From contig CM039464.1 of NCBI GenBank assembly GCA_022414725.1, forward strand, positions 36,939,037 through 37,003,036: a stretch of 64,000 nucleotides of DNA, read 5' to 3'. The stretch comes from Microglena sp. YARC (lineage: Eukaryota; Chlorophyta; Chlorophyceae; Chlamydomonadales; Chlamydomonadaceae). Shown here piece after piece: positions 1 through 14,400 of this stretch. The translations under genes were made by a program, and so were the position numbers. Within the stretch, counting starts at the first letter, position 1; every line of letters begins with the position of its first letter. Under the pieces are notes generated by a model. The model was not told where the DNA came from and did no database searches. It saw only the letters and a program-made list of their open reading frames with translations.

Positions 1-2396
1 AGGAGTGTGGGTGGTGGGTCAGGTTGTCGTGGGGTGGGTGGAGTGGGGTGGGTGGTGGGAGTGGGGTGGGGTCTGCAGGTAGAAGCTCCGCTCCACTTCA
101 AAGAACTTGTACGCCTCAAACACCTTGGGCCAAGAGGCTGGCTGCAAAGGCAGGGGGAGGAGTGTGGGTGGTGGGTCAGGTTGTCGTGGGGTGGAGTGGG
201 GTGGGTGGTGGGAGTGGGGTGGAGTGGGTGGAGTGGGGTGGAGTGGGGTTGGGTGGTGGTGGTAGTGGGTTGGGTGGGTGGTGGGAATTGGGTGGGTGGT
301 GGGAGTTGGGTGGGTGTGGGAGTGGGGTGGAGTGGGGTGGTGGGAGTGGGTGGGGTCTGCATGTACGAGCTCCGCTACACTTCAAATAACTTGCAGGGCT
401 CAGACACCTTGGGCCAAGAGGCTGGCTGCAAAGGCAGAGGGGTGATGGTGCTGCAGCAGGTTTGGGGGTCAGGTGGTGGTGGGGTGGAGCGGGTTGGGGG
501 TTGGGTTTGGGTTGGGGTTGGCAGGTGGAGAGGTGTGGTGTGGTGTGTGGGGGTCTGCATGTAGAAGCTTTGCTCCACTTTAAAATAACTTGTAGGGCTC
601 AGACACCTTGGGCCAAGAGGCTGGCTGCAAAGTCAGGGGGTGTAAGGAGTGGGGTGATGGTCAAGTAGTGGTGGGGGAGTGGAGTGGGGGTTGGGTTCGG
701 GATGGGTGGGGGTTGGGTGGGGTTGGGATTGGGGTGGGGTCTGCAGGTAGAAGCTTCGCTCCACTTCAAAGAACTTGGCAGGGCTTCAACAACTTGGGCC
801 AAGAGGCTGGCTACAAAGGCAGAGGGGGGGGGGGGGCGTGTGTGTGTGTGGGGGGGGGGGGGGAGTGGCGTGGGGGGGGTATTAAAGCAGGAATATAAAC
901 ATCGACTATATAGGGAGTGAAATAAAGGCATATAAACAGTGCACAGTGGTCACCTTGAGGCCGTCACACAGTGCAGAGACCCTCCTGAATTCACCCAGCA
1001 TGACTTCGAGCGTGCAGCGAGACACGTGGTAGGAGAAGTTCATGGTGGGAATAAAATCAGGGAATATTATCAGGGAATACAAGCAGGGAATACAAGTAGG
1101 GAATCTGAGGGAATGTAAACAGTGCACAGTGGTCACCTTGAGGCCGTTACACAGTGCTGAGGCCCTCCTGAATTCACCCAGCATGACATCAAGCGGGCAG
1201 GGAGACACGTGGTAGGAGGAGTTCATGGTGGGAATAGAATCAGGGAATATTATCAGGGAATAAAGGCAGGAATTCAAGTAGGGAATCTGAGGGAATGTAA
1301 ACAGTGCACAGTGGTCACCTTGAGGCCGTTACACAGTGCTGAGGCCCTCCTGAATTCACCCAGCATGACTTCGAGCGTGCAGCGAGACACGTTGTAGGAG
1401 GAATTCATGGCGGGGTAGGCGGGTGTGACGATGGGCATGAGCCCACCCTCGTCCTCGCTCCACACGTTGAAGCCCATGGCGTTCCTCTCAATGGGCTTCA
1501 AGGAGATGGCGGTCGGCCAATTCCAGTCGGACATCAACTGCAAGCATGTGGGTGGTGAACATGAGGGTTGGGTTGGGTTGGTATGGGCTGATTTGGTTTA
1601 GTTTGGGCTGTGGGCTAATTCCAGTCTGACGTCAACTGCGAGCATGTGGGTGGTGGGCATGAGGGTTGGGTTGGGTTGGTATGGGCTGGTTTGGTGTAGT
1701 TTGGGCTGTGAGCTAATTCCAGTCTGTCGTCAACTGCGAGCATGTGGGTGGTGGGCATGAGGGTTGGGTTGGGTTGGTATGGGCTGGTTTGGTGTGGTTT
1801 GGGCTGTGGGCTAATTCCAGTCTGATGTCAACTGCGAGCATGTGGGTGGTGGGCATGAGGGTTGGGTTGGGTTGGTATGGGCTGTGGGCTAATTCCAGTT
1901 GGTTTGGTTTAGTTTGGGGTGTGGGCTAATTCCAGTCTGTCGTCAACTGCGAGCATGTGGGGAGTTTGGTGGATGTGTTGGTGCAGGGGGTGGGGTGGGG
2001 TGAGGGGTGGGTGGAATGATTACAGAAGGTACGCGTAGGGGGGAGTTTGGTGGACGTGTTGGTGCAGGGGGTAGGGTGGGTTAGGGGTGGGTGAATGATT
2101 AGTGCAGTGGGGGAGGGGGGAGGGGGGAGGGTGTGTGTGTGTGTTGGGGGGGGGGGGGTAGCAATGCATACTCCCTACCTTTGATCCTTTTTGCATCTGG
2201 TGGGTCAGGTCATGGGTGCAGGGCAACACAGGGTGTGTGGTGTGTGGGTGGGTGGGTGGTGGGTGGTGGTGAGGGGTGGGTGGTGGGTGTGTGGGGAGCT
2301 GACACTGCCACTGACATTGCGAAGGCCATGCTCCACTCATCCCACGAGTCGCATGGAGACCAGCAGGTGGGTCAGGTCACGGGTGTGGATGGGGAC

Positions 2397-2444
<48 letters not shown>

Positions 2445-5400
2445 GGGGGGGGGGCAAGAAGTTGGGGAACCACTTCCAATCATCACTTCCCACACTACGG
2501 GAGAGTCCCCTTAACACCCCGCCCCTCCAGGCGTTATCTATTTTTTACACCTACCGTTAAGAATCTTTGCTTCAGCGTGGGCGGGAAGAAGTTAGGGAAC
2601 CATTGGCACACCTTGGCCACGAGAATGGCCCTAATTCCCTTCCACCCACTCACCCTGCCACCTACCCAAACAACCACCACACACTGGTTACATCTACCTA
2701 GGCCACAAGAATGGCTCCAATTCTCTTGCACCCACCCACCCAAACAACCACCACCCACCCTTCCACCCGCCCAAACAACCACCACCCACCCTTCCACCCG
2801 CCCAAACAACCACCACCCACCCTTTCACCTACCCAAACAACCACCACCCACTGGATACAACTACCTCAAGAAATATTTGCAAAAGCATGGACGGCAAGAA
2901 GTTGGGGAACCATTGGCAATCGCCACTTCCTACTATGGCAAACGAATCACTACAAGCACCAGACTTTATCTTGCCTCACACAACATTTTCCACCCAGACG
3001 ACATTGGCTACACCTGCCTTCAAGAATCTGTGCAGCAGCATGGACAGCAAGAAGGTGGGGAACCATTGGCAATCGACACTTTCTACTATGGCAAACAAAT
3101 CACTACAAGCACCTGACTTTATCTTGCCTCACGCCTCGTTTTCCAACCAGATGACATTGGCTACACCTACCTTCAAGAATCTGTGCAGCAGCATGGACAG
3201 CAAGAAGGTGGGGAACCATTGGCAATCGACACTCCCTACTATGGCAAACGAATCACTTCAAGCACCTGACTTTATCTTGCCTCACGCCTCGTTTTCCAAC
3301 CAGATGACATTGGCTACACCTACCTTCAAGAATCTGTGCAGCAGCATGGACAGCAAGAAGGTGGGGAACCATTGGCAATCGCCACTCCCTACTATGGCAA
3401 ACGAATCACTACAAGCACCAGACTGTATCTTGCCTCTCACCACGTTTTCCACCCAGACGACATTGGCTACACCTGCCTTCAAGAATCTGTGCAGCAGCAT
3501 GGACAGCAAGAAGGTGGGGAAACACTTCGAAGCACCACTCCCCTCCGCCAGTGGCCTGTGAGGAACCACTAGCAAGACTTGACCCTTGAGCCTGTCCCAC
3601 CCCCATCTATCCACACAAACCACCATCCACCATCCACCTACCCAAACAACCACCACCAACGTACCTTCAAGAATCATTGCAACAGCATTGACGGCAAGGG
3701 TTGGGGAAACACTTCAAAGCACCTCTCCCCTCTGCCAGTGGCCTGTGAGGAACCACTAGCAAGACTTGACCCTTGAGCCTGTCCCACCCCATCTATCCAC
3801 ACAAACCACCATCCACCAACCCAAACAACCACCACCAACGTACCTTCAAGAATATTTGCAACAGCATTGACGGCAAGAAGTTGGGGAAACACTTCAAAGC
3901 ACCACTCCCCTCTGCCAGTGGTCTGTGAGGAACCACTAGCAGGACTTGGCCCTTGAGCCTGTCCCACCCCCATCCATCCACACAAACCACCATCCACCCA
4001 CCCAAACAACCACCACCAACGTACCTTCAAGAATATTTGCAACAGCATTGACGGCAAGAAGTTGGGGAAACACTTCAAAGCACCTCTCCCCTCTGCCAGT
4101 GGTCTGTGAGGGACCACTAGCAGGACTTGGACCTTGAGCCTGTCCCACCCCCATCCATCCACACAAACCACCATCCACCCACCCAAACAACCACCACCAA
4201 CGTACCTTCAAGAATCTTTGCAACAGCATTGACGGCAAGAAGTTGGGGAAATACTTCAAAGCACCACTCCCCTCTGCCTGTGGGCTGTGAGGAACCACTA
4301 GAAAGACTTGGCCCTTGAGCCTGTCACACCCCCATCCTTACACCCAAACAACCACCACCCACTGTTTACACCTACCTTATAGAATCTTTGCAACAGCATG
4401 GACGGCAAGAAGTTGGGGAAACACTTCGAACCACCACTCCCCTCTGCCTGTGGTCTGTGAGGGACCACTAGCAGGACTTGGCCCTTGAGCCTGTCCCACC
4501 CCCATCCATCCACCCGAACAACCACCACCCACTGTTTACACCTGCCTTAAAGAATCTTTGCAACAGCATGGACGGCAAGAAGTTGGGGAACCATTGGCAC
4601 ACCTTGGCCACGAGAATGGCCCAATTGATACCTCCCAGGTAGCCTAGCACGTTTGAGTACACGCCACGCCGTTCAGCCCACAGCTTCACAGCCTGAATGT
4701 ATGGCAGCAGGGGTGTGGGGTAAGGGTGGGGAGTGAGGGTGGAGAGTGAGGGTGAGAGGGTGGGGGTGAGAGGAGAGGGCGCGAGAATGGCCCAATTGCT
4801 TCCTCCAACGTAGCCCAGCACGATTGAGTACACGCCACGCCGTTCAGCCCACAGCTTCACAGCCTGGATGTATGGCAGCAGGGGTTGTGGGTAAGGGTGG
4901 GGAGTGAGGGTGGAGAGTGAGGGTGAGAGGGTGGGGTGAGAGGAGAGGGCGCGAGAATGGTTCCAATTGCTTCCTCCAACGTAGCCCAGCACGATTGAGT
5001 ACACGCCACGCCGTTCAGCCCTCAGCTTGACAGCCTGGATGAAAAGCAGCAGGGTGAGGGGTGTGTGAGAGGGTGAGGAGTGTGTGTGTGTGGTGGTGGT
5101 GCGTGTGTGTGTGTTTTGAGGGTGATGGGGTGAGGGATAGAAGGGTGGGTGAGAGGGGTGTGAGGGTAAGGGATGTATGGGGGGGGGGGGGGGGGGAGGG
5201 GTGAGAGTAATCCAGACCCACATTTCACCCTCCAGCCCACCCAGAGACACACCTTGACAGTCATTCTGATTGCTTCCGTGTTAGGCACAGCCGACCACCC
5301 ACCCCTCATCACTCTCACCCCTCAACCCCACCCCACCACACTCACACCCATATTCCTCCCTCCCACCCACCCAGAGACACACCTTCAGTGTCATTCTAAA

Positions 5401-5467
5401 TGCTTCCGTGTTAGACACAGCCGAACACCCACCCCTCACCAATTAATGCTCACCACTCAACTCCCTC

Positions 5468-5498
<31 letters not shown>

Positions 5499-8400
5499 GC
5501 TCACATTCCGTCCTCCCACCCACCCAGACAAACGCACCTTGAGTGTCATTTTGAATGCTTTGGTGTTAGGCACAGCTGACCACCCACCCCTCACCACTTG
5601 CACCCCTCAACCCACACACTCACACCCACATTCCACCCTCCCACCCACCCAGACAAACACACCTTCAGTGTCATTCTAAATGCTTCCTTGTAAGACCAGG
5701 CCGACAGGATAGCATCAATACATAGCGTCCATTGAGTGCTTCTGTGTTAGGCACAGCTGACAACCCACCCCTCACCACTTGCACCCTTCAACCCCACCCC
5801 ACACCCAGACACCCACCCAGCCACATCCCTACCTCCCACCCACCCAGACAAACACACCTTCAGTGTCATTCTAAATGCTTCTTTGTAAGGCAAGGCCGGC
5901 AGGATAGTATTGATACATGGCGTCCATTGAGTGCTTCGGAGTTAAGCACAGCCGACCACCCACCCCTCACCACTCAACTCACACCCCAGCCCCTCCACAC
6001 CCACCCACATTCCACCCAACCACCCAGACAAACACACCTTCAGTGTCATTCTAAATGCTTCTTTGTTGGGCACAGCCGACAGGATAGCATCAATACATGG
6101 CGTCCATTGAGTGCTTCGGTGTTAGGCACAGCTGACCACCCACCCCTCACCACTTGCACCCTTCAACCCCACCCCACACCCAGACACCCACCCAGCCACA
6201 TCCCTACCTCCCACCCACCCAGACAAACACACCTTCAGTGTCATTCTAAATGCTTCTTTGTTGGGCACAGCCGACAGGATAGCATCGGACACACGGCATC
6301 CGTTGAGTGCCCGGACTGACTGCTCGTCACATCCGCGCAGAAGCTTGTTTTCCGAAACGTCGATCTCCGGGGGGACGTGGCTGGTGCTGAGCCTGGCGTA
6401 CAAGATATCCAGCTCGATTCCCATGAACTGCAATGGGATGGGGTGGAGGGAACGGGAGGGATGAGATGGGGGGGGGGGGGGGGGGGGGGGCGATAGCTTT
6501 CTGAAATATTGATGTCCAGAGGGACGTGGCTAGTGCTGAGCCTGGCGTATAAGATATCCAGCCCAATTTCCATGAACTGCGATGGGATGAGGTGGAGGAA
6601 CGGGAGGGATGAGATGGGAGGGGGGGGGGGGGGCAATAGCATTCTGAAACGTCCAAATCCGGAGGGACGTGGCTGGTGCTGAGCCTGGCGTACAAGATAT
6701 CCAGCTTGATTTCCATGAACTGCAATGGATGAGGTGGAGGGAACGTGAGGGATGAGATGGGAGGTGTGTGTGTGTGTGTGTGTGGTGGTGGTGGGGGGCG
6801 ATAGCTTTCTGATATATTGATGTCCAGAGGGACGTGACTAGTGCTGAGTCTGGCGTATAAGATGTCCAGCTCGATTCCCATGAAATGCAATGGGATGGGT
6901 GGAGGAAGGGAGGGATGAGATGTGAGGGGGGGGGGGGAGGGGGGGGGGAGCTTTCTGCAACATTTATGTACGAAGGGACGTGGCTAGTGCTGAGCCTGGC
7001 ATACAAGATATCGAGCTCGATTTCCATGAACTGCAATGGGATGGGGTGGAGGGGACGGGAGGGATGAGTTGGTAGGTGGGGGGGGAAAAGTTTTCTGAAA
7101 CGTCCAAGTCTGGAGGGACGTGGCTAGTGCTGAGCCTGGCGTATAAGCTATCCAGCGCAATTTCCATCATCGGCTAAGTGTGTATGTATAATTGAATTCA
7201 CTTAGGCATGTGCAGCCATTAGGATGAGATGCGTGGCATGGATGGTGTAATGGGATGAGGTGGAGGGGATGGGAGGGATGAGATGGGAGTGGGGGCGATA
7301 GCTTTCTGAAACATCCGAAGGGAAGTGGCTAGTGCTGAGCCTGGCGTATAAGCTGTCCAGCTCAATGTCCATCAACGGCAAAGTGTGTATGTATAATTGA
7401 CTTCACTTGGCATGTGCAGCCATTAGGATGAGATGCTTGGCATGGATGGTGTAATGGGATGAGATGGAGGGGATGGGAGGGATGAGATGGGAGGGGGGGG
7501 CGAAAGCTTTCTGAATCATCAATGTCCAGAGGGAAATGGCTAGTGTTCAGCCTGGTGTCCAGGATGTCCAGCCAGATTTCCATGAACTGCAGTACAGCAT
7601 AACGCATGTATTAACAACAGTCATGGGTAGCATGCGCAACAGCATAACGCTGCCATTTACAACGATGAGGTGCGCCACTATTCCTGATAGCATTACACTG
7701 GTAGAAAGGGTGCGTACGCATTAAAATGCATATCAGCGTAACGTGTGTATCTACAACAGTCATGGGTTAGCAAGGGTAACAGCATTCCTGGTAGCATGTC
7801 GCTGGTAGATTTGGTAAGTTCGTAGTACAACATCCCACACTGATACATTTTTCGTATATACATACATTCTTAAGGTAAAGGGTATAGGGTATAATATATG
7901 ATGAGGAAACATGATTAAAAACAAATGGGGGTCATAGAATTTCAAGGAGAATCCGAATATGCAATAAAATTTACATTTGGAGAACATTTTCGTTTTTCCT
8001 TATTTTGTTTTCAAGGTGTGCTGTGTACTTTGTACCGCAATTTACGATGCTTATATATTGACGAAACATGAATTACAAAAACAGGGGGTCATAGGATTTC
8101 AAGGAGAATCCGAATATTCAATAAGAATGAGGTTTGGAGAACTTGTTTTTCTCATCCATTTTTTTACTAGGACACATATCCGGAGCGATAATCCCTTCAA
8201 AACAGAAAATGTACCATACATACACTCCCACACACTCATACACACTCCCACACTGATACATGCACTCACACACACTCACACATACTCATACACACTCCCA
8301 CACTGATACATACACTCACACACACTCACACACTGATACATACACTCACACATACTCATACACACTCCCACACTGATACATACACTCACACACACTCACA

Positions 8401-11400
8401 CACTGCGTGTATGTATCAGTGTGGGAGTGTGTGTGAGTGTATGTATCAGTGTGGGAGTGTGTATGAGTGTGTGTACCGGTGTGGGAATGTGTATGAGTGT
8501 GTGTGAGTGTATGTATCAGTGTGGGAGTGTGTGTGAGTGTGTGTGAGTGTATGTATCAGTGTGGGAGTGTGTATGAGTGTGTGTGAGTGTATGTATTAGT
8601 GTGGGAGTGTGTATGAGTGTGTGTGAGTGTATGTATCAGTGTGGTAGTGTGTATGAGAGTGTGCGAGTGTATGTATCAGTGTGGTAGAGTGTATGAGTGT
8701 GTGTGAGTGTGAGTGTATGTCCCAATTCAATGCTATCAGCGTAAATTGTGTATTTACAACAGTCATGGCTTGGCATGCGGAACATGTAACGCATGCATTG
8801 ACAACGCTGATGTATAACAACAGTGTTTCATTTTTCGATGACGCGTCGCCATTCCGTCGCCATTCCGTAGAATGCTTCACCCCCCGGACCCCCGATATCG
8901 GGACGCGCTTCCCCCCAACCCCCCCAGGCTCCGCGCTCCGCCATGCGATGGCTACGCAACTATCCTGAAATCAGGGTTGAGTAGCCCAAGTAGCTACTCA
9001 ACCTGGACTGCAGAAATCTGAAATAAAAAACACTGTATAACAATGCATACCAGCACAAAGAATATCAGCCAAGGTACTTCCAAGCGCGCGCTTTTGCGTG
9101 CTGGCGAGCTGCCTTTTTGAGCCCCACAGCACGTTCCGCGCAGTTTTTTGCAACCCCCTGTGGGCGCAGCAAGCAATTTTTGCGCTTTTTGCACTACGGA
9201 GCGCAATTCTGTTTCTTTCAAGTGCGCTAAAGCGCTGGCCAATTTGATCAATGGAAGGTTTAGGTCGTCGTCAACCGCGATGGTAGCTTGTCCAGTTGAG
9301 GTAGGAGACCGCTCCCCACCCGCGTACGACGGGCTCCCTTAACACCACGCCCCACCAGGCGTTATCATTACCTTGGTCAATGGAAGCACCCTGATATCAG
9401 CACAACGTTTGTATTAACAACGTGTGTATTAACAACAGTCATGGCTTAGCATGCGGAACAGCATAAAGCTACCATGTACAGCGTTGAGGTGAGCCACCGT
9501 TTTGGTAGTACAACACTGGTAGGTACGGTGGGTACGCAGTACAATGCTATCAGCGTAACTTGTGTGTTTACAACAGTCATGGCTTAGCATGCGGAACAGC
9601 ATAACTATACCATGTACAGCGTTAAGGTGTGCCACCATTCCTGGTGGCACAACTCTGGTCGGTGCGGTGAGGACGTAGTACAATGTTATCAGCATAACTT
9701 GTGTATGTACAACAGTCATGGCTTAGCATGCGGAACGGCATGACAGCGTAACGCATGTATTGACAACGTTGATGTGCAACAATGCATACCAGCGCAATGC
9801 TTTCATTTACAACAGTCATGGCTTAGCATAAGAAACAGCATAACGCTGCCATATACAACGTTGATGTGCGTAATTGGTGGTTGGCCCCAGAGAAAGCAAA
9901 CGGGCTGCCCCCCTCAACTTCACGCCTCGTAATAAGGTGTACTATTCATGTGGTTAATTATTTATTTGTTTATTTATGTTATGTTATTTATTTATGTTAT
10001 TTGTGTTTATTTATTTATTTGATGTGTGCAATCATTACGAACGGCATAACACTAGCATGCATTCGAAGGTTTGCTCCCTGACTCAGGCACAATTCCAGTG
10101 TTTCATTTTTCGACGACGCGTCGCCATTCCGTTGCCATTCCGTATAATGCTACACCGCCCGGACTCCCCAGGCTCCCCGATGTCGGGACACGCTGCCCCC
10201 CGACCCCCCCAGGCTCCGCGCTTCGCACTCCGCCATGCGATGGATACGCAACTATCCTGGAATCAGGGTTGAGTAGCCTAAGTAGCTACTCAACCTGGAC
10301 TACATAAATCTGAAATAAAAAACACTGCACAAGTCACACACAAGTATGTATGATTGAATGAGCCATATTCAGACTTTTTCAGCCAAGGAGCCACCCGCCC
10401 CGCCCCACCCCTACTGGATTCAACTTTTGAGACCCCATTCAGGCACATTTGTATTTCTGCACGCTCCTGGTTTACACCTTGATCTTGATAACTGTCAAAG
10501 TTAGATGACCGGTAGGTCAGTCTCACTGACAGTGGCGTGTCCACGTACATGCAGACGTGGATGTAGCCGCAATCGTAAGCCCGTAACCTAACCTCATAGT
10601 TGACTCGAGGCTGGGCATAGTCCAGCCTCCTTGTGTAAACATTGCCTTGAGTTAATATACATCTCTCCCTCTTGTCAGAGTTAAGCGACAGCTAGGTCAG
10701 TCTCACTGACAGTGGCGTGTCCTCGTGGACACAGCCGCATTCCTAAGCCCGTAACCTAATCTTATAGTTGACTGGAGGCTGGACATAGTCCAGCCCCCTT
10801 GTGTAAACATTGCCTTGAGTTAGTATACATCTCTCCCTCTCTCCACCCAACGGTGTCATTCTCTGAATAACAGGCACATCAGTCTCTGGGACAACTTTCA
10901 CATCAGCACAGCCATCAAATACAAATAAGGTGAGGCGTGGCTGCAGTAATTTCTAGAAAACAAAAAAACAATGGCAGGCGCTCCTTGATGTTAATGACAG
11001 GCATATCAGTCTCTGGAACGGCTTTCACAGCGAAAAACAATAAATATAAATAAAATAAAGCGTAACTGCAATAATTTCTAGAAAAACAAGTTCAAAAACA
11101 AGGGGGGGGGGGTACCTTGATCTTGATGACAGGCACATTAGCTTCTGGAACGGCATCCACGCCGTCAAAGCCAGCCAATACTAATAAAGATAAGCGTGGA
11201 AATTTCTAGAAAAAAACAAGTTCAAAATCAAGGGGGGGAAGGGGGCGTACCTTGATCTTGATGACAGGCACATAAGCCTCTGGAACGGCATCCACGCCGG
11301 CAAAGCCAGCCAGTACTAATAGAGGTAAGCGTGGAAATTTCTAGAAAAACAAGTTCAAAAACAAGGGGGGGAGGGGGCGTACCTTGATCTTGATGACAGG

Positions 11401-14400
11401 CACATAAGCCTCTGGAACGGCATTTACCTCGGCTGATCCTTGGTGGTCCTGCAGTTGGGTTGGAGGGGGGAGGGGTTGGGTGGGAGGTGAGGGTGGGGGT
11501 GAGAGGTGGGGTGGGGAGGGGTAAGGGTTAAGGAGTCAGGGGGTAAGGGGTGGGGGGTGAGGGGTGAGGAGTGAGCGGTGGGAAAGGCATGGGGTGGGGG
11601 TTGAGGGGTGAGGTGCGGGGAGGGGGTAAGGGGTGAGGGGTGAGGGGTGGGGGGTGGGGGTGAGAGGTAGGGGGTACGGGTGGGGGGTGAGGGGTGCGGT
11701 GAGAGTTGCGGGGTGGGGTGTGTGGGGGGTAAAGGGTGAGGGGTGGGAGGGGTGTGGAGTGAGAGGCGGGGGGATAAGAGGGGTGGGGGGTCAGGGGTGG
11801 GGGGTGGGAGGTGGGGGGGGGGGCAAGGGTTAAGAGTCAGGGGTGAGAGGGGTGAGAGGTGGGGGGTGAGGAGCGAGGGGGTGAGGGGCATAGGGTGAGG
11901 GGTGAGGGACGGAGTAAGGGGGGGGGTAAGGGGGGGGGGGGGTGAGGGGGGGGGTGAGAGTTGAGGGGTAGGGGTGGGGGGTGGGGGTGAGGGGTGGGAT
12001 GGGTCAGGGGTGGGGGGGTCAGGAGTGGGAGGGTGAGGCATAATCAACACATTATTCATTCACTCATCTATGCATTCACTTGAGTATTCATTTCATCAAT
12101 ACATTGATTGATGCTATGATATGCTCTATGTAAGCTGAGCGCATGATCGACACATGATTCATTCACGCATCCATGCATTCACTTGTGTATTCATTTCATC
12201 AATACATTGAGTGATGCTATGGTACACATTTGTGCATTCTTTCATTCGTTCATCCACCCAAGCATTCAATCAATCAATCAGTTGCTTGAAGCTACGATAC
12301 ACAATACAAGTCCTATGCAGCATCGCAAGCGACGCGGAAAATTGGCGGAGTGTGTTGGCAACGGAACGAAAGGTGGCAACGATGGAGCTTACCGTAGCGA
12401 GTTAGTTACGCGATAGTTGGGTGACGTGTCAGGCTTCAATTTTTCGGTCAAACGGACAAATGGGTAAACATGTGAAGAGGGGGCTCCGCCAATAAAACCT
12501 GAGACACGGATACACACTACCAGTACATGTTCATTCATATATATTTGGTCATTAATTCATTTAAGCATTCAATCAATCCAGGCTACACTACACACTACGG
12601 TTAATAACTTGAGACACTGGTACACACTACCGATACATGTCCATTCATATATATTTGGCCACTAATTAATTCATTCAAGCATTCTGCCAATTAACCAATT
12701 GAGGCTATGATACACACTACACAAGCTAAGGCACACTACATATAGTACACACATTATAACCTGAGATACACTGTACACACACTATATAACCTGGTACAAG
12801 CTACCAAGTTGAGGTTTTAGGTTTTAGGGTTTAGGGTTTTAGGTTTTAGGGTTAGGTGGAGAATGTTCTGCAAGCAGTGGAACCTTGTCTCAAAGAAGTC
12901 ATTCTCTCTTGAGATACATTTAGTGCCACACAACTGGTTTCTAAAACCAGACTCCAGCAAACATTCATACATCAAAGCATATCTATTTGACTGCGATACA
13001 CGATGTCGTACCGTCAGAATTTTCTGCAAGCAGTGATCCTCTGTCCCAAAGAAGTCATTCTCTCGTGAGATCCATTTGGTGCCTAGGAGCACTGTATCGA
13101 TATCAGCACCTGAGGGGAGGCAGGAGGGGGGGCAGGAGGAGTTTGAGCCCAGGGTAGCTATCCAATTCGATCCGATCCAACTCAATCCACTTCAGCACAG
13201 TGCCGTAGCATAGAGTGTAATACAATACAATACAATACAATACAATACAATACAATACAATACAATACAATACAATACAATACAATTCAATACAATTCAA
13301 TACAATACAATGCTTTAATATACAATATGATGGTATCCAATACATCCATTTTGTGCTGAGGAGCATTGTATCGATATCAGCACCTGAGGGGAGACAGGAG
13401 GGGGGGCATGGAGAGGGGGGGGGGGGGGGGGGGGGCGAGGGGGGGCAGGGCACTTATCCAATACAATCCAACTCAATCCACTCCATCACAGTGCTGTAGA
13501 GTAGAGTGCAATACTATACTAAACAATTCAATACAATACCAAACATCCATTTTGTGCATATGAGCGCTGTACATACATCAGCACCAGAGGGAAGACAAAA
13601 GGGGGGGGGGGGAGGTGAGCCTCCCAATCCACTCTAACTCAATCCAATCCATTATAAATCATTCCAATTCACTCTAACTCAATCCAATCCACTATAAATC
13701 AATCCAATCCACTCGAACTCATTCAAATCAAGTATACTCAACCCACTTCAGCACAGTGCCGTAGAGTAGAGCCCAATCCAATACAACGAAAAACAAAACG
13801 ATACACCCATCTTGTGCATAGGGTCGCTGCATCTATATCAGAACATGAGGGGGGGATAGGAGAGGGGCAGCAAAGGTTAGAGCCCGAGGCCATTATCCAA
13901 TCCAATCCATGTAAATCCTTTTTAGTTCAGCACAGTGTGGTACAATACAAAACTAGATAGTACTAGACAATACAATACTATACAATATAATACAATAAAT
14001 ACTATAAATACTATAAATACAATACAAAACCAGCAGACCAGAGCAAATGTCTATGAGGAGGTCAGGATGACAGACGCAATGACAGGCAATGAGAGGCAAT
14101 GACAGGCAAAGGAGGTCAGCATGACAGGCGCAATGACAGACACAAATGTCTATGAGGAGATCAGGATGACAGACGTGAAGTCCCGGTACATTACTATGCA
14201 ACATAATACGATAAAATAAAATAAAATATGATACAATACAAAACAAGCAGACAGGAGCAACTGTCTATGAGGAGGTCAGGAGGACAGACGTGAAGTCCCA
14301 GTACATTACAATACAACATAATACGGTAAATAACGTTACAATACAAAACAAGCAACAGGAGCAATAACTGGCTGTGAGGAGGTCAGGAGGACAGAGGAGC

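Larger units (their letters stand above)
7590..9870. repeat. Old ~130-bp tandem array in PAP intron, broken by insertions
   Basis: Units with ACAACAGTCATGGCTTAGCA and a GCATAACGCTGCC-like block recur at 7610-7800, 8755-8815 and 9430-9870. The array is interrupted by a CA/GT microsatellite palindrome, two hAT-type MITEs and a SINE. No coding potential is seen. Confidence 0.75.

Noticed and set aside
7..668. Long Gly/Val/Trp-rich open frames in the first kilobase
   Set aside because: They are translations of G/T minisatellite with no stop codons. The real signal is on the minus strand as PAP exon G copies.
2133..3561. Long plus-strand open frames with repeated [12 protein letters not shown]
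   Set aside because: They are the antisense of tandem PAP exon E copies. The minus strand gives the family motif [10 protein letters not shown].
9251..9994. Repeated [22 protein letters not shown] peptides at 9.0, 23.4, 52.5 and 58.7 kb
   Set aside because: They are translations of the family 2 MITE, which has its own target duplications.
11424..12059. Pro-rich minus frame of about 211 codons
   Set aside because: It is CCCCTCACCC minisatellite on the acceptor side of PAP exon C, with no conserved block.
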